DNA of 64,000 nucleotides from Chthoniobacteraceae bacterium (GTDB lineage Bacteria; Verrucomicrobiota; Verrucomicrobiia; Chthoniobacterales; Chthoniobacteraceae): the NCBI GenBank assembly GCA_947471505.1, contig CANIWM010000001.1:1-64000 (forward strand), in the 5' to 3' direction. Every line of letters starts with the position of its first letter. The stretch's first letter is position 1. Both the position numbers and the translations under genes were made by a program. Under the pieces are notes generated by a model. It was not told where the DNA came from, did not search any database, and saw only the letters and a list, made by a program, of their open reading frames with translations. Positions 49,601 to 59,396 of this stretch are shown here, in pieces.

Positions 49601-51421
49601 GTTTTTCCCGCTCGCCCACACGAGCAGGTATTGTCCGCCGTTGATCGTCACTGCCGGGAAGCGCCATTTCACGAGGTTCGTGGGGACATCGGTGAGGTAG
49701 TAGCCGTTCAGATTCACCGCAGCGCCGGTGCCGTTATATAGCTCGATCCAGTCCGACGAATCGCGGTCCTCGTCTTCGATTCCGCCTACGTTGTCCGCCA
49801 TGTATTCGTTGATGACGAGCGCCGTCGGCGGCGTTGGCGGCGCAGCGTTTGTGATGTCGAGGCCTGCCGAACCCGCAGCGAAAAGATTGTAGATTTCACC
49901 CGCAGACAACGACCGGTTCCACAGCGCCACATCGTCGATGAGCCCCTGCCAGTGACTGTCCGTCGAAGCCCCTACAATTTTCGCCCCGATGCTCAGCGCT
50001 TGCGGCGGAGTGAAAAGCGCGCCGCTGTAAGCCGTGGACGCCACTTGCAGTCCGTTGCGATACACGCGGAGATTTGTGCCATCCGCCGTGCAGGCCACGT
50101 GCTGCCACGAACCCGTCGGGAAAACGCCCGCTTCCTTCGCGCTCGGATTTCCACTCGTCAGCCCGATGTAATTGCTCAGCTCCCCCGTTCCCGAATCCAG
50201 GCCGAAATGAAACTCCCCGTACCAGTTTTTCACGATGCTCGCCCATACCGGACGCGAATCCGCCCACACCCACGCAGAGATGGCGTAGTTCGCCGCAGTC
50301 TTCGGGAAGTTCGGCACGATCACGTGTTCGCTCGTCGAGCCCGCCGCAAACCGCAGCGCACCGCCCACTTTCCCCGCCGTCCAATACGCATTCGTCGCAG
50401 CGGAGAAATTCGTCAGCGTCCCGCTATTGTGCTGCCCCGAAGTATCCGCCGCCGTCCCGCCCATTGTTTCATCAAAGCGCCAGTAGCCCGCGAGATTTTG
50501 CAAAATCCCGCTCCCCGCCGGAGCCAGCGGCAGCACCGTTGCCAGCGTCGCCGCGCTGCTCGTCGCCGAGCCCTGGGGATTCGTCACCACCACGTCGTAA
50601 TTCGCCGCATCGCCCGCCGTCACCGGCGAAATCGTGTATGTCGCCGACGTCGCGCCTCCGATGGGCACCGTGCCCTTCCGCCATTGATACGTCAGCGGCA
50701 CACCGCCCGCCACGACCGAAAACGTCGCCGTCCCGCCAATCGGCTGAGTCTGCGAACGCGGGGCCGTGCCGATCACCGGCGGCGACGCCACTTCCTCCGT
50801 GAGCGCCACCGCAGAAATCGCCGGATTCCCCGACAAATCCGCCAGCCCCCGATCCAGCCGCAGGTCGATGCCATCCGCATCCGCCACCGTGCGCAGCCGC
50901 AGCACCCGATTGTAAGGGCTGCCCACCGGGACCAGCCAATCGTTCTTCGCCATCACCCCATCCACCAGCACATCCATCACGCGACCACCCGACGGCGCAA
51001 ACGCATCCAGCGCGAGAATCTCGATGATGTAAGTCTTCCCCGCAGTCGCCGCGAGTTTCATCACAAAAAAGCCCGAGCCCCCATGCAGCCCGCCCTTGCT
51101 GAGCGAGTCCCGCGCCGCCTGCTCCGGCACCCCCGTCCACGTAAAACCGCCAATCGCATAAGTCAGCGGAGCCGTCGTGAAAGTGATCCCCGTCGCCGCA
51201 TCATTCACGCCGAGATTGCCCGTCAGCGTAGCCCCGAGAAGCGTCACCGTTGGCGCATTCGCCACGCTGTTTCCGAAGTTCCACCCCTTACTCGTCGCAT
51301 TGCGATAGCTAAGGAAATCCGTAGCAAACCCCCAAACCGCCGTATCCGAAACCACCTCCACAGCCCACGACGCGCTGGAGCTACAAAACAGAAGTGCTGC
51401 GAGGAAAAGAAGACGTTTCAT
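46625..51421 (-). CDS. Giant secreted CotH / LamG / lamin-tail protein
   Basis: This 1598-residue protein has signal peptide MKRLLFLAALLFCSSSASWA. In order it shows an Ig-like domain (about 212-295, YQWRKGTVPIGG), a LamG/concanavalin-like domain (330-514, SAWVWADSRPVWASIVKN), a lamin-tail domain (535-647, LVINEYMADNVGGIEDEDRDSSDWIELYNG) and a CotH kinase-like domain (about 847-1075, IRGNTSIGWPKKSYKVEFNKG and MFIPWDLDLSLG). Two more lamin-tail domains (1227-1335, 1354-1457) and a thrombospondin-3-like segment (DADGDGQSNLAEWLAGTD) complete it. CotH kinases phosphorylate secreted proteins in spore-formers. Here the architecture suggests a surface or extracellular role. ATG 51421 gives the signal peptide. 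A frame extends 57 codons upstream without support. Confidence 0.85.
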   Translation of the reverse strand: MKRLLFLAALLFCSSSASWAVEVVSDTAVWGFATDFLSYRNATSKGWNFGNSVANAPTVTLLGATLTGNLGVNDAATGITFTTAPLTYAIGGFTWTGVPEQAARDSLSKGGLHGGSGFFVMKLAATAGKTYIIEILALDAFAPSGGRVMDVLVDGVMAKNDWLVPVGSPYNRVLRLRTVADADGIDLRLDRGLADLSGNPAISAVALTEEVASPPVIGTAPRSQTQPIGGTATFSVVAGGVPLTYQWRKGTVPIGGATSATYTISPVTAGDAANYDVVVTNPQGSATSSAATLATVLPLAPAGSGILQNLAGYWRFDETMGGTAADTSGQHNSGTLTNFSAATNAYWTAGKVGGALRFAAGSTSEHVIVPNFPKTAANYAISAWVWADSRPVWASIVKNWYGEFHFGLDSGTGELSNYIGLTSGNPSAKEAGVFPTGSWQHVACTADGTNLRVYRNGLQVASTAYSGALFTPPQALSIGAKIVGASTDSHWQGLIDDVALWNRSLSAGEIYNLFAAGSAGLDITNAAPPTPPTALVINEYMADNVGGIEDEDRDSSDWIELYNGTGAAVNLNGYYLTDVPTNLVKWRFPAVTINGGQYLLVWASGKNRRVAGQPLHTNFQIDVDGEDLALVAPDGVTIVHRFNTPLVFTAGQTFPHYPAETNMSFGLQNAGTQTAFFPVPTPGQPNVAPLEPRGALISQLSHLPLAPTAGQAINVTARIRPDQTTAAVNTIASATLRYRLMYGAEQTVAMHDDGLNGDTVAGDGFFVGTIPASLGAAAGQMVRWNVTAVTSEGRTTRAPRRLITESPEYEGTVIADPGITSPLPVIHRFVENAAAAELITGTRCEMFYDGEFYDNCFTRIRGNTSIGWPKKSYKVEFNKGHKFRLRATQGRVDEFDLNTTFTDKSYVRAQVVSEMYRATGLATPEIFPVHVRQNGAFYSVALYVEQPDGDFLGRYGLDPDGSYYKAVGDHGACDFTVASAFDKKTRLDEGYTDLDALVTAMGLTGTALETWLFDNLDVPQVVNFMAGVAITQNIDASNKNYFMYRDSDGSREWMFIPWDLDLSLGPDALNTDTIVYSQNSPSTPACASHPFLGVRPWQLQANKFNRLQEAIVGNPRTRAMLVRRIRAMSDQFLATNWFQNRMDVLKPLLQADVDADRAKWGANSHFNWSGGGIVTLTQAMDRIKNEYLAPRTGYLMTTHAAPETLNFSTGVGSAGIPASQPSAPVITFGDIEANPASGFQDQEFIELRNTGTASVDMSGWILSGGVTFTFKGGTVVLPGESIYVTPNRYAFRQRTTGPRGAERRLVTGDASGHLNNLGETLALKNVTGTTIASITLPATPSPAQQHLRITELHYHPPGDGLAEFIELQNTSTSVTLDLTGIHFSDGVEFTFTASTLAPGERIFVVRNTAAFTAAFGAGFRIAGEFANDTNLSDGGERVALDDAGNSTIQEVTYNDTAPWPLAADGSGASLHFIVGSTEAPGVPEAVRWFAFAPNPGSVPTDADGDGQSNLAEWLAGTDSGNPASRFVISSTVKNGDGSITGTFPGAAGKTYRVFTSPDLATWTPLGAIIAPVASGPQTFADPTPGTGARFYRIVTPAP

Positions 51422-51603
51422 TGTCGGATGACCGACACCCCTACGCCATCTCCATCGCAGAGCAAAGCCGCAAAGTAAGAGCGGCCTTGCCGGACAGCAG
51501 GCTGGGCGCCTTTTTCGGTTTTTAGAGGAATTCCATAATTTCCGGAGAATACTCGGGCGCTGGCATCTCCGCTGCTTTTCTCCATTTCGCAACTCCAGCC
51601 AAC

Positions 51604-53121
51604 ATGCTCAAGTTTCTAAAAAAGCTATTCACCAAAAACGGCAGAAACGCCAACACGCAAGATCCTTCGACCGCCATCTCGGAAACTCCAACATCGCGGC
51701 ACTCCGGTTCCCACGGCGGTGTCGAGGTTGCGCCGTTGTCGCTCCGGGCAATCCTTGATAAACTCCCTGCCGACCTGAAGTCCACCGTCAACGAGATGCC
51801 CGCGTCCGACGTGAAAGTCGTTCTTCCCGTCGCCGCGATCATGAAGCAGCTCCCGAGCGGTGCAGTTCGGATGTCCCTCGCCAGCCTCTACCGGCAGGCC
51901 CCTAGCGGAACATTTCGATCCACAAACATTGAAGATAAACGCCTCGTCGATGTTCCCCTCTCGGAAATCTTCAAAACCATCAATCCCTCCGCCCTCAAAC
52001 GCCGCGATGACCAACGCCGTTACTCAGTACCGACGGACGCAGTCGGCTTGTTTGACGAAATCCATAACCGCAACGTCACGAGCCCTCAATCCTCTGCCGC
52101 CCAGATCCCTCCGCAAGCGCCGATCCCCGAGCAAAAGCTCCGGATGCCAAGTCAGCCCGTCGTCGCTCCGACTCCCCGTCAAGCCGCGCCTCCGCCCGCC
52201 CCGGTCGCAGAAGCACCGGTGCCGCTCAACCTGACCAGCGAACTCTCATTACTCCTAGTCGAGGTTGCCGCCACTTGGCCGGAAGCGCATCGCAACGCAC
52301 TTTCCATCCTTTCTGGCGACACTCGAATCGTGCTACCCGCATCAGAAATCGGACCTTTGCTCCAAAAAGGGAAAGTCGTATTTCCATGGAGCCAGCTCAA
52401 GCTCCGCCTCCTCCCGATCCCCACCTCCACTATCGGTATCCCGGATGACACCCAACTCTCCCTTCCGCTGAAAATCGTCGCTCCGGCGTTCGTCGCAGCG
52501 ACGGGCGCAAAACGACGGGGCGCCCAAGCAGACACCTCGCTCCCCGACTTCTTCGGCCCCACCGCAGGGCAATTACCGACGCCAACGCCCAAGGCAGCCG
52601 CTCCGACTCCCGCTCCAGTCGCACACCCCGCTCCTGCTGCAAAATTGGCGCCTCCGCCCGTTCAACTCCCCACGGCTCCAGCAATCACACCGGAACCACA
52701 GGTCAACATTACCTCATCCCCTTCAGGAAGGATGCCGATCACTCTGCGCGAGCTATTCAACCTCCCGGACAAGACCAATTGGGCGCCAAACGAACTCGTC
52801 AAACTCACCTGCTCCCTAGCAGGCATCGCCGGAGTCGTCGTCGCCCTTGAAGAAGGCCTCGTCGTCGCGCAGCAACTCCCAGAAGGCCTCTCCTCAGAGA
52901 CCTTCGCAGCCTTCATGCCGCAAGTATTCAGCCGCATGGACCGCTACACTGGAGAGATGCAGCTCGGGGAAACTCACGACATCACCCTCAACACCGAGAG
53001 CGGTGCAATCCGCATGTTCCGCAACGGCAAAGTCTTCTTCGCCGCACTCGGCAAATGCGGAGAGAGCCTCCCCAATCGCCTGCATCTCGTCTGCAACGAA
53101 CTGGCCAGCCAAAACAGCTAA
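51604..53121 (+). CDS. Polarity-module protein: duplicated unknown domain plus roadblock domain
   Basis: This 505-residue cytosolic protein has three parts. Residues of about 38-120 and 205-300 look like two copies of one small beta/alpha unit, each with a V-V-L-P-x-x-x-I segment (VKVVLPVAAIMKQLPSG, TRIVLPASEIGPLLQKG), then a PS-centred turn and a VPL or LPL strand. Pro/Ala-rich linkers separate them. The C-terminal 110 residues (LTCSLAGIAGVVVALEEGLVVAQQLPEGLSSETFAAFMPQVFSRM) form a roadblock/LC7 domain as in MglB. The next genes encode an MglA GTPase and another roadblock protein, so this is likely a regulator or scaffold of that GTPase. The duplicated unit is not one I can name. Confidence 0.75.
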   Translation: MLKFLKKLFTKNGRNANTQDPSTAISETPTSRHSGSHGGVEVAPLSLRAILDKLPADLKSTVNEMPASDVKVVLPVAAIMKQLPSGAVRMSLASLYRQAPSGTFRSTNIEDKRLVDVPLSEIFKTINPSALKRRDDQRRYSVPTDAVGLFDEIHNRNVTSPQSSAAQIPPQAPIPEQKLRMPSQPVVAPTPRQAAPPPAPVAEAPVPLNLTSELSLLLVEVAATWPEAHRNALSILSGDTRIVLPASEIGPLLQKGKVVFPWSQLKLRLLPIPTSTIGIPDDTQLSLPLKIVAPAFVAATGAKRRGAQADTSLPDFFGPTAGQLPTPTPKAAAPTPAPVAHPAPAAKLAPPPVQLPTAPAITPEPQVNITSSPSGRMPITLRELFNLPDKTNWAPNELVKLTCSLAGIAGVVVALEEGLVVAQQLPEGLSSETFAAFMPQVFSRMDRYTGEMQLGETHDITLNTESGAIRMFRNGKVFFAALGKCGESLPNRLHLVCNELASQNS

Positions 53122-53145
53122 CCAACCCGCTTACCAAACACAACC

Positions 53146-53745
53146 ATGGCAATCATCAATCGCGCAACCAAGGAGCTTCAGCTCAAGATCGTCTATTACG
53201 GCCCTGCAAAGAGCGGTAAAACGACGAATCTCGAGCAAGTCCACGCAAACGTCCAAGTGCCCGACGCATCCGCCAAGGGCAAAATGACCTCGCTCGCCAC
53301 CAGCAGCGACCGCACACTCTTCTTCGACTTCTTCCCTCTTGAGGCTACCACGATCAAGGGTTTCAAAACCAAGTTCTCCCTCTTCACCGTCCCAGGCCAA
53401 GTGATCTACAACGCCACACGGCAAATCGTCCTTCGCGGCGTGGACGGCATCGTCTTCGTAGCCGACAGCCAATACGACAAAATGGCCGAGAACATCGAGA
53501 CCTTCGGGCACATGGTGGACAACCTCAAGTCCCTCAACCTGAACCTCGAAGACATCCCCTACGTCATCCAGTACAACAAGCGCGACACCCCCGACGCCGC
53601 GCCCATCGAGTATCTGGAATACGTGCTCAATAACCGCGACATCCAAGTCCCATACTTCGAGGGCGTCGCCAGCAAAACAGAGGGCGTTTTCGAGACACTC
53701 AACATGATCACGAAAATGCTCATCCACAAATATCTGAACAAGTAA
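53146..53745 (+). CDS. mglA: MglA-like small GTPase
   Basis: This 199-residue protein starts MAIINRATKELQLKIVYYGPAKSGKTTNLEQVH, with P-loop GPAKSGKTT. It continues with FDFFPLEATTIKGFKTKFSLFTVPGQVIYNATRQIVLRGVDGIVFVADSQ, where the TVPGQ is the switch II region, and then the nucleotide motif YNKRDTPD (NKxD). This matches MglA, the Ras-like switch that sets cell polarity and motility in Myxococcus and is found in many phyla. It is regulated by roadblock-type MglB. It lies between two roadblock genes, consistent with a complete module. No motility genes are in the window. Confidence 0.93.
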   Translation: MAIINRATKELQLKIVYYGPAKSGKTTNLEQVHANVQVPDASAKGKMTSLATSSDRTLFFDFFPLEATTIKGFKTKFSLFTVPGQVIYNATRQIVLRGVDGIVFVADSQYDKMAENIETFGHMVDNLKSLNLNLEDIPYVIQYNKRDTPDAAPIEYLEYVLNNRDIQVPYFEGVASKTEGVFETLNMITKMLIHKYLNK

Positions 53746-53755
53746 CTCTACGACC

Positions 53756-54244
53756 ATGGCATTTCCTCAACTCCTAGAAGAAGACATGAACTTTTTCGAC
53801 GCCGTCCTCAAAGACGTCGTCAGAAAAAGTGAAGCGATGCTCGCGATGCTCGTAGAGAAAGCGGGCTACCTCATCCACCAATCCGGCTCCACGGAATCCG
53901 TGGACACCGTCACCCTCGCGACGCTCGGCTCCAACGCCTTCAACGCCACCGCCTTCATGGCCCAACTCGTCAACGAGCACAACTTCGCCAGCATGTATCA
54001 GCAAGGCGAGACCTACAGCACGCTCATCCTCAACATCGACGAAAACCTCCTTCTCGTCCTCATCTTCGGAACCCAGCAGACCGTCGGCTCCATGAAATAC
54101 TACGCCGCCCCAGCCGTAAAACAGCTCGCCGAGCAGCTCAAAGTCGCCTCCGCCCGAGGCCACATGGGCCTAGACCTCTGCGACATGGACCCACAAGACG
54201 TCCAAGCCCTCTTCCAGCGCAACGGCTCCCCCGCCAACGCATAG
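53756..54244 (+). CDS. mglB: Roadblock/LC7-domain protein (MglB-like)
   Basis: This 162-residue protein has a single roadblock/LC7 domain: LKDVVRKSEAMLAMLVEKAGYLIHQSG, ATLGSNAFNATAFMAQLVNE, ETYSTLILNIDENLLLVLIFGTQQTVGSMKYYAAPAVKQLAEQL. MglB acts as the GTPase-activating protein of MglA and forms asymmetric dimers at the cell pole. It starts 11 bases after mglA, and a strong terminator follows. A C-terminal helix after residue 135 resembles the tail that binds MglA. The two other module members contain a P-loop or an additional roadblock domain. Confidence 0.88.
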   Translation: MAFPQLLEEDMNFFDAVLKDVVRKSEAMLAMLVEKAGYLIHQSGSTESVDTVTLATLGSNAFNATAFMAQLVNEHNFASMYQQGETYSTLILNIDENLLLVLIFGTQQTVGSMKYYAAPAVKQLAEQLKVASARGHMGLDLCDMDPQDVQALFQRNGSPANA

Positions 54245-54267
54245 CGAACCCAAAAAAACAATCCTAC

Positions 54268-54304
54268 CGCCCTCGGTTGTCCTACCAGCCGAGGGCGTTT
54301 TTTT
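54268..54304 (+). terminator. Rho-independent terminator of the MglA module
   Basis: A perfect nine-pair stem CGCCCTCGG/CCGAGGGCG (54268-54276 with 54289-54297) is followed directly by seven Ts. It lies 24 bases after the mglB stop and separates the module from alaS. Confidence 0.95.
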
Positions 54305-54360
54305 GCCTACACCACAAACGGCGTATCGTTCGCATGGTCGCGCTTCGAGCGTGGTTGAAA

Positions 54361-54505
54361 AGCGCGGCAATCGCGTCGTGGCTCACGCGGCCCTCCGCGT
54401 GAATCTCCAGCCGCGAAGCGCACGCTTTCTGGTGGGACGCTCTTTTGATCTGGGCTTCGCGTGAAACGGTTTCACGCGGAGGCGTAGTGAGCCACGACTG
54501 CGCTT
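54361..54505. repeat. Long imperfect inverted repeat upstream of alaS
   Basis: The left arm at about 54361-54402 and the right arm at 54471-54505 are inverted copies (shared TCGTGGCTCA and CTCCGCGTGAA blocks). Inside the right half there is a perfect ten-pair palindrome, CGCGTGAAAC-G-GTTTCACGCG (54458-54478). The whole 145-base stretch can fold into a branched hairpin. It lies between a terminator and the alaS start, so it may be a mobile miniature element or part of the alaS leader. I found no second copy. Confidence 0.65.
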
Positions 54506-54548
54506 TACCTTTGCCGGGTGCCATGTAGTTTCCGCGCTCTTTTTCTAT

Positions 54549-58195
<3,647 letters not shown>

Positions 58196-58199
<4 letters not shown>

Positions 58200-59311
58200 G
58201 GCAGGAAAGACCGTTCGCTCGGCCACGTCTTGAGCCGAAAGAAGTCGGCCAGCGTCGCCGCGACATCCGCGAAACTCGTGCGCGTGCCGAGCGGCACCGC
58301 CGCGCCACCGTGCATCACGAGCAGCGGCACATCCTCGCGTGTGTGGTCCGTGCCGGGATGCGTCGGGTCGTTGCCGTGATCGGCGGTGATGATGATGAGG
58401 TCGTCCGCATTAAACACGAGCGTCGCCAGCCAAGCGTCGAACTCCACGAGACACCGCGCGTAGCCCGCGACATCGCGGCGATGGCCGAAGAGCATGTCGA
58501 AATCTACGAGGTTCGCAAACATCAGCCCGCTGTGCGTGGGCCACAGGCGCTCGATAGCCGCCATGCCCTCCGCATTACTCGCTGTCGGCGTGCTGGTCGT
58601 GATCCCGCAGCCTGCAAAGATGTCGCTGATTTTCCCCACGCCATGAACCGCGTGCCCTTCCTCCTCAAGCGCCACAAGCACCGTGCGCGGCGGGAGCATC
58701 GCGTAATCATGCCGCCCGGCAGTGCGCTTGAACGCTCCGGGCTCGCCGACAAACGGACGCGCAATCACCCGCCCGACGCGCAGCGGATCGCAGTGGCGAC
58801 GCGCGATTTCGCACAGCGCATAGAGCCTCGCCAGCGGGAAGACGCCTTCGTGTGCGGCGATCTGCATCACGCTATCCGCGCTCGTATAAAGGATCGGCTT
58901 GCCCGTGCGGACGTGCTCCGCGCCGAGTTCATCCAGCACGACAGTCCCGCTGCGAGGAAAGTTACCGATGAACTCCACGCCCGCCTCCGCCTCAATCGCG
59001 CGCACCACGGAATCCGGGAACCGCTCAAACGTCGCAAAGGGCACCTCCAGCTCCGCGCCCGCGATTTCCCAATGCCCCGTCGTGGTATCCTTCCCCGCAG
59101 AGCGCTCCCGCATTTTCCCCCACGATGCGCGCGGAGTGCCGGGGCGGCCAAGGATCGCCGCCAGCCCGAGCCCCTCAAGCGTCGGCAGCGAAAAGCCCGG
59201 CGTGCGCTCGTAAATGTGGCCGAGCGTGTGCGAGCCCACGTCGCCATAGCGGGCGGCATCCGGCGCAGCGCCGCAGCCGACAGAATCGAGGACAAGAAGT
59301 AATGCACGCAT
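58196..59311 (-). CDS. deoB: Phosphopentomutase
   Basis: This 371-residue enzyme interconverts (deoxy)ribose 1- and 5-phosphate. It starts MRALLLVLDSVGCGAAPDAARYGDVGSHTLGHIYE, with the metal Asp and the phosphate-accepting region DVGSHTLGH. It continues with GKDTTTGHWEIAG (family motif), GKISDIFAGCGITTSTPTASNAEGM, LVDFDMLFGHRRDVAGY, LIIITADHGNDPTHPGTDHTREDVPLLVM. All expected alkaline-phosphatase-superfamily metal ligands are visible. Slightly shorter than the usual 390-410. Its stop codon and that of alaS overlap at the palindromic CTAG (58196-58199). ATG 59311 is chosen by family match. Confidence 0.93.
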
Positions 59312-59396
59312 CGTGGTGACACGGTAGCGGGCGAAAATATGCGCGCCCATCAATTTGTCCGTGCTTCCACGCCCGTTCTCCCCCTACGCTCCGCGC

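Noticed and set aside
47009-49741. A 910-codon plus-strand open frame opposite the CotH-type gene
   Set aside because: The minus-strand gene has a signal peptide and several clear domains. The antisense frame has low-complexity Arg/Val/Glu-rich sequence and no start signal.
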